A program made the position numbers and the translations under genes. Below, piece by piece: positions 36,701 to 50,368 of a stretch of 64,000 nucleotides of DNA; position 1 is the stretch's first letter, and each line of letters begins with the position of its first letter. Origin of the DNA: Anisakis pegreffii. Its lineage: Eukaryota; Nematoda; Chromadorea; Rhabditida; Anisakidae. The DNA lies in the NCBI GenBank assembly GCA_035041965.1, contig JAPYMA010002772.1, positions 62,001-126,000 of the forward strand, written 5' to 3'. Under the pieces are notes generated by a model. It was not told where the DNA came from, did no database searches, and saw only the letters and a program-made list of their open reading frames with translations.

Positions 36701-39136
36701 GGTATACTTCACTGGCCTGTTGCTATCTTCCGTTGATTTGAGGAATATCAGTGATGCAAAAAAACTCGGTGAAGGTTCTTATGGTGAAGTGTTCAGTGGG
36801 ACGTGCGATGGTGAACAAGCTGCACTGAAGGTGAGTTGGTTATTTCGGTTTCGCATTTGCTAGTTGAAAATACTTGGTTTCTAAATTTGTGAATAGGTGA
36901 TTCCAATTGGTGATTCCAATGATGAACACCAGCTTGGATTCCGCGAAGTACAGTTTGAATTGGTCATTTCGAAAGAATTATCTAAGTTGTATCGAGAAGA
37001 TGGTGGATGCAGGACTGAGGGTTTCGTCAAGCTGCTCATTAGCTGCATTACCAAAGGTTTGAAATTATTTTTGTTTACCTAAATTATATCATCGAATTAC
37101 TTGTTCTGAGGAAGATAGATGTTTTCGCATAATATTGATTTGAATCCAAATTCATCGAACTAATCGATTCAGTCTCACAATCAGTCTGAATCAGCCTGTG
37201 GATCATGCAGCTAATTCACTTTAAAATTTCAATTCTACTGATTCAGGAAAATATCCAAAGAAGCTGTTGTCGGCATGGAAAGTTTATGCACGTGAACGCG
37301 AATCGCTCAATATAAACCCTGAAGTGTTCCCGAGTAGTCAGTGTTATTGTGTATTAGCATTCCAAACGGCAGGAATGGAGCTTGAGCTTTATGTTGTGAG
37401 TTTGTTGCTTCAGTCTGTACTGCTCTTACCGGCATGATGATAACTGATTACTATCCAAGTTTGTTAAATGCCTGGTGATGTCCCTGCGTTTTTGGTGATC
37501 ATTTTTCGTTTATCTGAGAAGTAAATGGTGCATTGTGTGATATTTCAACGAATATGTGGTTTAAGGTGCGCTCAATAGAGGTGGCCTATTCAATAATGGC
37601 GCAAGTAATAACCGCGCTGGCTGTTGCTGAAGATCGACTTCAGTACGAACATCGTGACCTTCATGTTGATAACGTTCTTGTGTCGGAGTCCCATGGTGAT
37701 CAGTTGAGAACGTTCGTTATTCAATTCATTAGCTTTTTTAAATTCTATATAATGTGACCATTTTCAATTACGTTAATTTAATACCAGTTTCGTCAGACTT
37801 CCTTTGTTAACACTTCCCTATTACTTGAAGGTCTCCTTAATTACAGAGCTGTCCATTTGGCACTACAGTTGTAATTATTACTTTTCAATTCAAAGTACAG
37901 ATAATGCAACTAATTTCAAGGTTGTGCAGTGTTGCTTGATTACATCATTTTGCTGAGTGACTGGTTGGGAAGTAGGCATGAGATTCTTAAATATATATAT
38001 AGAAATAGACTGAAAAGTGAAACAGTCATGCCACGAAATTGCATTTGGAAGTGATTTGTTCAAAAGATTTTGATTCAGCAGGACGAACTGAAAAAAGAGT
38101 CCTAAATTCTCTGCCATTTTATGCAAACGTTTATTTCAGAGAGTTAATATCATCGCAAGAAGTCAAAATCAGAATGCATGGCGTATCTGTGAAGATTATT
38201 GACTTTACATTATCAAGATTGACGAAAGGTTAGCAGTTAGTTTTTCATTAATAAGTTGAGTCATTTAAATTTCATTATAGTGACTTATTAACTCAATTGT
38301 ACCTCTTATGGCATGGTAACCAGTTTTTTCACTAAGATGCAATGAAGTACTGTCAGTTTAAGTCTCGATTCCATCAATTTAATGCTTAGGTAAAACAACG
38401 GTATACATGAATTTGGCAGATGATAAAGATTTATTCACCGGTGAAGGCGATCTTCAATATGATATTTATCGACTCATGCAAAAAGCAAACAGGTAGATTT
38501 TTGTTTTTGCAGTTGGCCTTATTCTAAACTGATTGAGATATTCGTTTGAAGCACACGAACTTCGAGCAAATTGTTGTGTATTTCTTCCGTGATTTCTGTT
38601 CCCATTTCTTCTCAGATTTAAGGAAGTTTCGTTGACGTTGTTATTTTTGGTGCATATTGATTTATTATAGGAATAATTGGGCTCGGTTCAACCCAAAAAC
38701 GAATATTATGTGGTTGGTGTATTTATCACGTTTCATTTATCGAAAAATGGTTGAAAGTTCGATTGGTGCGGAGGATCAACGAGAACGTTTCTTGCGATTG
38801 TTTCAATCGTTGCACAAATTTGGTTTGTTTATTTCTTGATTCCTTTCATAGTTTACCGGCAGTTTTCTGCAAAGCGATTTCATAATTATTGTGTTCTGTG
38901 CTAGAAGCATTTCTTGTGATACGCTTTAATGTTCAAGCTATAGTTAATTCATGTTGGGAATATCACTTCATATTTCGATATTCTAGATATGAACTAGTTA
39001 TGATTGTGTAGCAAATTTTCTTTCTGAGCAGTGATTCTCAATTTCCGAAGAAAAAATTTTTTTTTCAGATGGAAGTTTATCCGAGTGGGTATTGAGCAAC
39101 AGTGCACGATTGGCTAATGTCGTGGAAATTGTTTGA
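33723..39136 (+). CDS. haspin-like: Haspin-like histone H3 kinase, complete
   Basis: Fourteen exons close in phase to 727 aa: 33723-33821, 34202-34417, 34649-34709, 34911-35491, 35657-35797, 36500-36639, 36743-36830, 36897-37056, 37247-37395, 37566-37702, 38140-38228, 38390-38492, 38671-38822 and 39069-39136. The first about 365 residues are basic, then Ser/Pro-rich and probably disordered. The kinase domain has the Gly loop GEGSYGEVF (about 420-428), the ATP lysine AALK (442), the helix FELVISKELSKL, the loop EHRDLHVDNVL (Asp near 576), the haspin-type IIDFTLSRL in place of DFG (Asp near 612), DLFTGEGDLQYDIYRLM and a C-terminal NIMWLVYL segment. Haspin phosphorylates histone H3 Thr3 in mitosis to recruit the chromosomal passenger complex. 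The order and spacing match haspin, not other kinases. Exon 7 uses TTTGAG|G; the 5' end could lie further upstream. Confidence 0.93.
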
Positions 39137-39953
39137 TTGTTCGTTATACGCATATATTTACTTCAGTGATAGCTTCTAATGCGTTTGAAACAATGGAGAC
39201 GTGATTCAAGCGTAAGATGATTTGTCCCTTAATATTGCAAGGTTATGCCAAATTTCATAATGAGACGATATAATCGTGCTCATACAATGCAAATTATCAA
39301 TGTGTATATTTTTAATGATGTATTTCGAAACTGTCGTTGTGAAATCGTCATTGCTATGTTCATATATTGCAGCTTTTGTCATTTCATCTCATTTGGTTAC
39401 TACTTTATTCCATTTTCATTCATTTTTATTTCTTCACATCATTTGTAGTCGAATATGAGCAGCGTAGTCGTTACTGCGATGTTTCTTTCTGTATTTTTGT
39501 GACCTTCTTTGTAAACGCTGAGTGCCGAATTTCTACTAGTTGCATTTCTCACCGAATGAACTCAAATCAAAAGAATACATTTAGGCTAACCTGAGAAGAC
39601 GGTTGGTTCGAAGATCGCAATCCGCCTATTGCTGTATTAACGTATTGATTGCTCTATAGTGATCCATGTAGATGAATGACGAGCGCGACTGCGCTAATTG
39701 AAATAGATCTAAGAAAATTGCTATATTTTCTCAGCTAAGCAAAATCGCTCGGTAAAATATAAGTTTTTCAGCTGGATCGAATGATGCACAAAATTCACTT
39801 GTTACTGGGCAAACTTGAAAACACGGTAGTCTTGAAGTTGCCACCCCCATAGCCTTGAGGTAGTGTAATATTAAGAATTCATATATTTCCGTGCAAACCT
39901 GAGGTCCAGGTGGGTGTGACGATGAGGGATGGAGTGCCTGTGTTGGTTGGCAC
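39137..39953. other. 3' flank of the haspin-like gene, no gene supported
   Basis: T-rich sequence with no supported exon; probably includes the 3' untranslated region. Confidence 0.4.
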
Positions 39954-41156
39954 CTAGGATTTGCACGGAATCCCGGGATTTCAGTTCTGATCCGGTATTT
40001 AAGTTTTGAAAAATCCTGGGATTTCGGGATTTGATAAAACAGGTCAATTTGCGTGAATTTTGATAGTTTGCTCATCTTGAAGCAAGCCTTAATCATTCCC
40101 ATCTCATTCATATGCAGTTATTTTTGCTGTTTGCCCTCTATCAGTGATGACCAACTAAGGAAGTAGACGCTAGTTGGACGAATTCATCGAGCTGTCATGA
40201 TCAACAACAGCTCGATGAACTTTTACGTAACATTTCATTGAATATTCAACTGATTATTCTGCTCTTCATTGGTTTATATCACGCTCATCTGGACGCATTT
40301 CTATGTAGAATGGCGGCGATAATCACATTTTCTAATAATAACCAAGAGCAACAAAGTTCAACGAAATTTTGAGTCGTTTTCTCCTACGCGATTTTTTCGG
40401 CTCGAATATTCCATCTGTTAATTCAACGCATATTCTAACGACTGCAAGTTTTTTTACTTCGCTATCCGGAAACACTTTCATCTCATCGAAAGGTGCATAA
40501 TTCTCACTGAGTTCACCCATAGTGAGAATTCACTGTCGAAGTGAGGAAAATTGTTCCATTCAAAAGGATCTTAAGCTTAACTATCAAGAACATTTCCATG
40601 ATCTCTAATCGAAATTATGAAATATGTAAGTGCTCGATGGTTGGATGAAAATCCATTGCAGACGTTTTTTCACTTTTTAGATAAACTCTAAACTTTTAAT
40701 TTTTCCAAAACTCGAATAATATAATTCATACGATGCATTTTTTTGTAAAAAATCGAAATTTCCGAAATGGCAGAATTCAGTTGATGTTAATGCTGAGAGA
40801 AAATGGAGTTAAAGCACTGCAAATAAGTGTTTAACAATCAAGAATTTCATATTCACATGCAGGTTAGACCGAGACGACAAGATGCCTTAGCATAGAAAAT
40901 GTAGTATGCCCTTATAACCTGATCACTAGCAACCCTATATGAAATATTAATTTGAATTTGAATAATTTGGTTCCTAGAATTTGTTCAATAATTTGTTGAA
41001 TTAACTCTTTTCTGATTAATAATGAACATATTGGTTTGAAAAAATGTGTTTGAGCATGCCCGCATCGATATTGCAAAAATTGTTCGATCCCGGGATTGCC
41101 CCGGGATCAAAAATCGATCCCGGGATTGAAAAAACGTCGGGATTCTGTAAACCCTA
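39954..41156 (-). mobile_element. 1.2-kb nonautonomous transposon family B, inverted copy
   Basis: Reverse-orientation copy of the elements at 9663 and 11541. It starts CTAGGATTTGCACGG and ends TCTGTAAACCCTA. A direct repeat GTTGGCAC(C) lies at both edges (39946-39954 and 41157-41165), a clear target duplication of about 8 bp; the exact edge is ambiguous by one base. No coding capacity. Confidence 0.85.
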
Positions 41157-42868
41157 GTTGGCACCAGTAATTTTCGGTGCTTTTTGAACGTCTAGGAAGT
41201 TGACCCCCGCTTAATATGTCGATGCCAACTTTAAAAATTTCCCCTACTGATGTGATTTAATCATTATTGCAAAAATGTATTCCTTTTCTCAAGCGGTAAG
41301 GGTTCGCTCTTGCCCAGATGCAAGGTCAACATTGCAGGTGGAATAAAGCAGATAAAATCGCGAGTTATGAACGAGAGGAAATGAGGCGACTGGGAAAGAT
41401 GGTGACAGTGGTGTTTGACGAACTTTATGGAGTGCAGGTCTGAAAATGTTGATTGAGAAGACGCGGAAAGTTGCTTTGCTAAAATGCTTTGTTTTACTCA
41501 TGATTCTGAAGATCTAACTGATAGAAATACTGCCATCACTTCCAAAAGATGTACGGATGAACTTTCTTCGCCTCTCTGATAGCCGTATGACTTGATGGAA
41601 ATTAGAATCATTTTGGGCTGTAATCAAAATGCACTCTGTTAATTGAAGTCTGTTAAGAATTCGTGTGTTGCAAAGATACGACATGAAAGTCGACGAAACG
41701 GACGGACTGATCGATCGCAGTCGTCATTGAATAGTTTGTTGTTCATTTTTTCGGGCGATTAATAAGCGAACTGAAGTGATGCGAAGTGACAAGGTCATCA
41801 ATTAATGTTGTGATTGTATTCTTTGTGTGGACATTTTTATGAGATGTTCTCAATACATTTTAGGTCAGCCTATTTGAATTTGTTTTGCATTCTCATTTCA
41901 AATCACCACCCCTCTCCTATTGACAAAATCGTTTGCTCCCGTCGCCATGTGCAACGTTCAGTCTGTGATATGCACCGAACCGCTGTCTTCACATGAGGAT
42001 TATTCATTTACATCAACTTGTTCGTGTTGTGCAATGGGAACCAGCTGGATTCCACACTTCTCCATTAGAAATATTCACCTCCTTAGTATTTGACCGACTG
42101 AATGTTAGAATTTGAACATAACAACCAGCTGAGTGATTTGATGCATCTACCGATTGGTGTGTTGCACGGATCAGGGAATTTCGGAGAACCTGTCCCGATT
42201 CCTCATCTCCAACTTTTGTCTAGCCGACCGCGTTTTGGGATTTCCAACCGCAAAATTTGCACAGAATTCTCGTGGCCCTCCGTTCCCCGAAGAATTTCAG
42301 GGAATTCTCTGAATTTTCCCCGACAATTCATTCAGTCAGATCAAAGCATCGTGAAACGTGAAGTCGGAGCAGTTACAGAGAATCGTGGACGGGAATGCCG
42401 GCAATGTCTGCATCAGTTTATGCGCTCGCTATTCGGGCGAACTGTGCGAATTGTTCAGTTTAAGTGTTCGAGATGCGTTATAAGAGTTGTTGGTGGTTTT
42501 ATGCTGTGGTTGGGAGGACGTCTGTGTAGTAACAGCTCAACAGGGAACAATTGGAGGAAGTTTTGTCGAGGGCAACGCAGCGTGCAAACACGATCTATAT
42601 GTGGAGATTCAGTGCTTTTCTGTCAGAATATACTCTTTTCAGGGTTCTACTGGCTCCGATTCAAAAGTTCCTGTAGAGAAAAATTTGAGAATTAGGGATA
42701 GGATTGAGCATTCTCCCTGAAATTCCCCGCCCTCGATTTCCCGTACCCGTCACCGACCGTTTCTCGAGCCAGTCGCATTTTCGGGCTCCCTGACTTTTTT
42801 CGCGACTCCGTATAATCCATTACTCCTAACAAAATTTTCAGATCTACAACACCCGTTTAGCGTGCACG
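41157..42868. other. No gene supported; unusual composition at 42.16-42.8 kb
   Basis: Positions about 42160-42800 are less AT-rich than the surroundings, with words such as TTCCCCG and CAGGGAA near both ends, and hold a 197-codon plus-strand frame (42102-42695) without recognised homology. This could be a decayed transposon. Just before the gene at 42869, ATTTTCAG at 42833-42840 is a plausible trans-splice or 5'-UTR acceptor. Confidence 0.4.
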
Positions 42869-44396
42869 ATGAATGCAGCAGTGTTTGCACTGTTCAGTTT
42901 GCTAAGCAGTGCTTATGCGTTCACGTTACCAGCTGGTTTAAGGCCTGCAAAAGCCGTCGGAGATGCTCGAACAGCAATAGTTCCAGGACAGGATGAGGCA
43001 CAGGTATTAACTGAAACTATACTGGCATTCTCAACTGATCTTACTCAACATGAACATCAATATCACATCAATGCACGTGAACGATGGTGAACATTCTCTG
43101 GTGTTTAGCATAGCCAAGTGGTTTTCCTTTTTTGTTTTTGAAAATGTCAAAATATTTCGATGAGTCAGATTTCTCTTGCAATTTTTTTGCGCAATCGGAA
43201 ATTTGACTATTTTGGCAGCCAACAGCACCGTCGGAAGTCGGATCAAATAAAGCGGATTCACGTGAAATATCTGCGAAAGTGCCACCAAATTTGTCACTGC
43301 GATCTCGAATGATGGCTGCGCTCAGTTCACGAGACTCCTCGAAAACAGCAGTGAAACAGGTCGACTCTGAGTTGCGCTTGTTGTTGTTCGGTTGATTGCA
43401 TTTCCGTGTTGATTGCAGTCCACTTGAGAACCTCTTCTTGGAAATACCACAACTCTGATAGCAATAACCTATAATCAAGTTGCAACTGCATTGTGGATTG
43501 GTCAGCCAATTGTTTATCCTTCAGTAACATTTCAAGTGATTTTCTATATTCGAAATTTACAGGACGAAAGGATCACAAGTGAAAGCGATGTCCAGGTGGT
43601 GCCACCCTCACAACCGATAATTTTCACGAAAAATCACAAGAAAGGCTCTCCAGCGGTCCCCAAACCTATTTTCGTCGATACAAGTCGGAACAACGTTCTA
43701 GTGGTCGCTAAAGCACCTGGAGTGAGTACAGTGAACGAGCAGATCCTTTATTCTTACACTGGGATGAGTCCAAACAAAATCCTTTCGCAGCTATTTGTAA
43801 ATTTCTGGGATGAATATCTGCGATTGAACGAGCGCATTCGGGAGGTGTCATTTCAGAAACCGAGCGCAAATAACTATGGACTGAATACGGTGCTGCAAAC
43901 GAATCTTGTCGATTCACGTGGAAGGGTGATGAAGGGCGTTAATGTGGTGCCAATTAAGGTTCAAGTACCAAATAACCCGAAAAATGGACGTATCAGGTAT
44001 GACTCTGGCACTTTTGCTCATCCCCATTTTCTTGTTCCGACAGTACACTCATTTTTGACCAGTTGCTGTGGAAAAGCGCAAGTGATATAAGGAGATCCTT
44101 CAAGACTCATCAAATAGCGCATTATTGAAAATGGCCAAGAGTTTGAAGGGACAAGATGTGTATCGCATAGACTATAAACTAAAAAATGAGAAAGAAACAT
44201 TTGAAGTGTTAGCGAAACTAAAAGAAAGGATGAGATGATCATCAAAAAATGTTGAATTGTTGGCTGTTCGTCACGTTTCCCATAAAAACGCTATTTTTGT
44301 AGGCACACGGCACGTGTTGTGGAAAATGATGCAGATAAAGTGATACCAGTGAAGTTTGGTTCAGCCAACAAACGCACATCGAATGATCGGCTTTGA
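42869..44396 (+). CDS. Secreted orphan protein with a possible exitron
   Basis: Five exons close in phase to 222 aa: 42869-43003, 43219-43359, 43563-43721, 43857-43996 and 44303-44396. A signal peptide (MNAAVFALFSLLSSAYAF) is followed by a polar segment with no cysteines. The C-terminal half looks most structured: IFVDTSRNNVLVVAKAPG, then NNYGLNTVLQTNLVDSRGR, VVPIKVQVPNNPKNGRIR and ARVVENDADKVIPVKFG. Intron 3 (43722-43856) is 135 nt, a multiple of three and stop-free, so keeping it gives a 267-aa form. An ATTTTCAG site 28 bp upstream of the ATG may accept a spliced leader. No known family recognised. Confidence 0.7.
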
Positions 44397-47300
44397 TTTT
44401 CGAACGCGTTTTTTTGTTGTGAACGGATAGATTTGATCAGAAGTGTTCTTAAATTTCTGAAAAGAATATCTGTGATTGAAGGAGTTTTAAATTTTTAGAT
44501 TTGGTTTTAAATTTTTTCATGAAATTATTTGATAATTTCATTAGTCGACTGATTTTGGAATGTGCGACTATTCACCATCAACAGGTCCTACCAAGAATCA
44601 AATGATTTCAATTTAAATCGCTTCGAGTCAATGAAATGTGACCCAATTATTTTTTGTTCAACTATCAGTCATCTCGTTTCAAACAAATCAGATCACTGCA
44701 ATACTTAAAAACGATGCAACATTTTTATATTTTGCAAACGAATATAAATCAAATGCTTTATAAAAGAAGTTTAATCACATTCCCTCCTTCCGCTCCATAT
44801 GAATTCGTTATTATGCATCGATTGTGAGTTATCAGCCATGACGCTATCACCGAAACATTTTATGTATGAATGTGGAAAAAAGAAGCGAAATCACAGAATA
44901 TTTCACTAAGTATCGCCGTGCTCGACTGAATGATCAGTGCGAGTGGGTGAAACGATTCGAGGTGCATTGGAAAAAGCAAAAGAGTAGGAAGAAAAGCAGT
45001 CATCATAATTTCAGTGCTGAATATTTTGATTATTGTGTGGAGCGCACGAAGACGTGCATAATTAGATAGACTGCATTATTCATACATTCCTTTTTCAACG
45101 TTATCTGACAACGACATTGGATTTCTTGTATGGAACTGATTTCATAAAAAATGATTAGGTTTATCAGTTTCTATTGCTTTTTATGATCTGTTTTAGAGCA
45201 AGACATACCTCCGGTTTTCATCTAGCAACAGCCATTTTCGATCGAAAGTCATTCATTAGAGGCTAGTAAAAGTTCGTATGATTTCACGAAAGCAGATGCT
45301 AAAAGGTGGGTGGTTCGAGAGGAAGTCGTGAAGGATTTACCTATTCACTAGAGACCAATGCTCGGAGAATGATGAGATGCTTGCTTTTCAATTTACGTAA
45401 GTGATGAGCGAAACGCAGTGATTAAGTTTTTTTCACATAGTCCAAGACAAATGTCTTTTTAGAAGGACAGTTATCAGTGTGAGAAGTTCAGGATGAGTTT
45501 TTTGATACAACAAATTGCAGCTCATCAGTGCAATGAAACTCAATAAATCAAATTTTCGATCGTTTTTCAAAGGCTCCTTTGAGTGTTGCATCCATCCCAA
45601 TCATCGTATTTTCTTTTCTTTCGGAACGCTTTCGTATGATCAAGTAATATCAGAATGCTTCACTGAATTCGTCATTATTTTTTGCTTTTAATATTTAGGT
45701 GATCGCATTTCTATCAACCGTGCAAAAGAGTAAGATGAATAATATAAACCTGTATTGGTGCCTTATCTAAGTTAGCACGCAAACACATGCACTCCAGCCG
45801 CACCAAGCCCTATTATATACATGTGCATCACGTTCCAATAACAAATGTTGAAATCAGCAATGTTGCGCATGTGAGCAGAATTACGCAATAAGTAGTACAT
45901 CGATCACACTCACATTCCGAACCACTGCATCAGACGACAGTTACAGACGACCGATATTGACGGTGAACGTACCCACATGCAGTGACCATCTTCTGAGTCA
46001 TTTGAATCTGTTGTGTGCTTGCGAAATGGATTCTCATTCTGAAGGCTGCTCGCAAAGTCCGTTGTAATCGCACCTCGGCCGACAAATAATGCATATTCAT
46101 CGCATATTCAGTAATAATCACTTTTTTGGTTTGCCAATTTAGCAATAGTGCTTTCAACGAGGCAATCGAAGCTCTGTGCACGAAGTTGTGAAAGTGATTC
46201 CCTCAAAAGCAATTCTAGCGATCAAGTGGATGAGTGCTGCTGACATGAGTGTCTAAAGTTACGTAGAATTTGACGAAGGCGTATAAATATTTATGCTGCA
46301 GCGGATATGTTATCGGATAAATGAGTGTTCGAACAACGTTAAGAAGATGAGTGATTTCATATGATAAGACATAGCTGTCATTTAATAATATCACTCAATT
46401 GCCTGAACGACGCTCGTTTTTCGGGCGTTATGAAATGCTTTGAACATTGTGCAGCTGTGATGAAATTTAGCATCAAAACGACTCAACGATTAACAATTCA
46501 AAAACCGCCTTTGTGTAATGCATGATGTGACTTTGCTCTTGTTTAAAGCCATCACAAACGCTCACTGAATAACAGCTGTTGTCATTTTTAATCCACTCAA
46601 TTCACCAGCAATTCTACGGTTTACCGACGGTATAGTAATCCTTAGCAGAATAACTCAACAGCAGATTCAATGACAGGAAATGGCAAGGTCATGAGGTGCA
46701 AGTCTGATCCACTGTTAAGTTTGATCAGTCAGTCATCTTGAAAAGAGTTTGGCAAGTTCTGGTGATCTGCATATCGACGACTTGCGTGAATTTTGATTTT
46801 TCATGTTTACTGAAGAATTTGTTGGCATATACCTAACAATCAAGTATCCAGGTGGCTACATTCATACGATTGGTCATGCCGAACTCGGATATGCATTCCG
46901 ATTTTGTGCATATCTCCCTCTCATTGTTCGTGTGATCCAGTTTCGGATTGTTAGCATAAAACCACCCCAACAGTGTGCCTTCATCTTGCCATAACTTTCA
47001 CAATTCGAAAATGTATCCAGGAATTAACAGCAACAAACCAATAAATCTTGTGCTGTCACATTGTGAAATCCTCAGAAATTCCGGTCTCTAATTTTAATCA
47101 ATCATATCGGTTTTTTGGTATTTCTATTCTATTTCAAGTGGACTAACTCAATGCGCTCTCCCTTCGATGCACACATTACGGCCTACTCACTCTTATTTGC
47201 ACTTACTCGCTTATATTCATCACATCGGCACAGCTCTTTCGTGTCTCTCCGCTTTCTCACATTTATCTTATGCAATTGAAATTCTTTTCAGTCTTTCATC

Positions 47301-50300
47301 GTCCTCTTGCAAACGTTCGTTTGCATCAAATCACATCACTAGCCAAGCCAAGCCAGGATGTCGAATGAAAAACTGACTAAAGCTTAACCACAAATTCTTG
47401 AATGATCATTCCATGAAAACTTCAATTCGTTGAATCAAACTGCTCCAGAAAGCCGTTGATGCGTTATGCGATTGTTCTTGTTGGGCGTGAAAGATAAACA
47501 AACCAACGATTCTTTTTCTGTGCAGATGAAAAATTCAGTCAAACTTAGAGCATAAATACATCACAGCATTGCGACGTGCACACACTTACAATAGCAAAAA
47601 CCTTCTGACGAAAGAAAGATGCATTCGTATCGGCACGAATTGCTGATGAATTCATTTTGGTTCCCAATTGCCCTTCAGAGAGTGGTGGCACGTTGTCATT
47701 CATATACCATGAAAAAACGCTTATTGAGGTATTCATCAAACTCAACCCGTCCTTTCTTTTCTTCACTTTACGATTTTCATATAAAGTTCTTCGATTCCAG
47801 ACCTGTGCAACACACATCTAACCATTATGTTACATTTCAGTGTTCCGTTCTGTCATACGGTACGATGTGATATTAACACAATTATAACTTCTCATTCCGT
47901 GACTAATGGATGGCAATCAGGCATGACATAATGATTTCGCACTTCACTCTCATCAGTTGTTTTTGAAACAATTACCAATAATGAATTGAAATTTATTGTT
48001 GTAATTCGGTGATTGAATTGAAAGAGTAACTAATGATGTTGTCTGTTTGCTTCTCTGATACATTCACGACGATGATTGTTTAGTTATGCAAACGGAAGTG
48101 GATTTTATTCCACTGCCATCAAGCAATTTTTGTTGTGGGATTGCGTAAGACGTCAGTCGGTGCATCAGCACTCGTTTTCCATTTTCATCATCACACTAGA
48201 ATCAGCCAACTGAAATATTGATTTCTCTCAAGAAGCTAGCTGTGCTTCTATGTGCACATTCGTCTGGATAGATGAATGAATGGATGTGTGTTCTTATACT
48301 ATATCCGGGCTGTAATCAGCCAGCCTATAAGGAAACGGCTGGACAAGGATCGTTGCGTTCTTGCCGACTGCAGAATGCCTCTTCTCTTACACTCGCTCAT
48401 TCGTCGTTCTCGTCGTCTTTGTCGTTGTTCAGCGATATTTGCTCGCTTACTACCGTGCCATTAGTACTCGTAATCATTCCCTTAGCATGTGCTTATCCCT
48501 TCATCTACCATATTCATGAGTACGTTTGAAATGCATTTGTGGTCCAAAATCACGGTTATAATCGTAGAAAACTACGTTTTTTTTAATTTGTGGAAAGGGC
48601 GAGCACATACGACAGTGAATGTGTCTTCATGTTGCCTAGTTGAAATTCAACAGCCATTACATTTCGTCAATTGAAACTCACTTTGATGTAGCAGAATCCT
48701 TCGCGGATTTGGACAAACGAGCGCCAGCTGTTTACAAAGAACAAGCTATTTCTCTTGCGCTTATATCTAGATTGCTGAATATTTTGGTTTTAGGGCTCAT
48801 AAGATAATATATCATACGATATGTGAAGGTTATTTCGTGTATTCGTCGTAATATTACATGAGAATTAGTGAAAATGGGAAATTTCATTCAGGTTAGTTAT
48901 AGAATTTTTAAAGTTTGAATGAAACACATAGCAGTGTGAGAGATGCTGTTCTCCGTATGAACGGGTGGGGTGCAGCCGAATTGATTATGCTAATTGCATT
49001 CCGCTCAGTATGATGTAATGTTCGCTGTTGAAAATATGTTGAAAAGTTCTGGGGATAGCATAAAAAATTTTATACGCTCGTATACATTCAGCACATCATT
49101 GGTGAGTCTGTATGGAAGGTTGATTCGGATATATTTGTATGCATCAATGAGTCACACAAAGAGTGTTTTTATGGTGAACGTTCGTTCGTTCGGCAAGCAA
49201 AATCGATTTGAGTACGCCTGAGATGCCGAGCACACTGGCACTCGCGTAAGGAGTGCCGACGAAGTTATCTTATAAATGCGATAATACCTTGCTTAATGTA
49301 CATAGCTAGCGGTGAATACGAAGCAATCAACTGTAGCATATTCATGGTATTTCATTGCTAAGCGACCTGTTTGATTATGATTGTGTGCGTCGATGGCAAC
49401 CATCAAATATTATCCTCCTTTACGAGCGCTCCTCACTGCAGTTCAATGTTTAACACTGCAGGCATCTTACGGGACTGTGAGATTGTATCAGTGCGCTTGA
49501 TAATTGCATTCTTAAACCTTCAGCTGGATCGTTTTTATCCATCGGAATCGTTTTATCGCACCAGACGTTTCAGTCACATTACGAGTGTGATTACTCTGTC
49601 ATTCATTAATTTGGCCTACGTAGTACCGTGAATTTGCACAAACACGTGAAGCCGTATTTTAAGTTCGGTTCAGACTCGGGCTCGCGATCAGATACGGGCA
49701 GCAGCTGAGACTTAAAGGGAAGCAGCTGAGACTTAAAGGGAATAAAACATTATTCACTTGTGGTGTACACCCTTATGCACTGTGTAAATTATGAGCAATG
49801 CGATAGAACTAGATATACATACGAAATCACTTAGTGAATAATTCGCTTTGAAGAATTCGAATCATCGGGAAAGGCCAATTTTTGCCGATATGTATAGACT
49901 GGGAGTGGCTAAAGGAATGCAATGGATTGGCTGGGTTCGGTTAATTTGAGTTCAGTTGATTAGTGATATCTGTTGAACGTTGTGTCGGTTCAGCACTAGA
50001 AGCATACGAGCCTCAGAAAAGCAACGGCGTGGTGCATGAATAATCGATTGTGAGTAATTTTTTTGGTATCGTCAGAAATGGAATATTCTCCACTGCATTA
50101 CATTGACTCATACGATTTCAATCGCTGTTTATTTGCTTGTTTCATTGCTTCATCTTGGCAGCCATCGCCATCCTTTAGTTGCCAGTTCACGACACTGAAT
50201 TGTTGATGCATTATGAAATGACATGAAACTTTGTGTACTCTGAATATCACTGATCATGCATTGTTTAAAATCATCTTCGATTGCACGCTATCGTGTGCAC

Positions 50301-50368
50301 TACTCAGATGGATGCGAGCAGTGACCTTTAATGATCTGCAGTCGTTTTGATATGAATTGTGCTACAGA
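44397..50368. other. Gene-poor 6-kb region with two weak exon candidates
   Basis: No complete gene found. Minus-strand candidates: 47655-47590 (MNSSAIRADTNASFFRQKVF, then a strong ATT|GTAAGTG donor) and 46201-45973 (after TTTTGAG|G; contains LLLNWQTKKVIITEYAMNMH and RLQRTLRAAFRMR, donor GG|GTACGTTC). They could be exons of one minus-strand gene, but no link was established. A plus-strand frame at 44866-45069 is basic and unrecognised. A 22-bp tandem duplication lies at about 49699-49741. Confidence 0.3.

Noticed and set aside
42102..42695. 197-codon plus-strand open frame
   Set aside because: No recognisable domain, odd composition, overlapping alternative frames, and terminal repeats hint at a decayed transposon.
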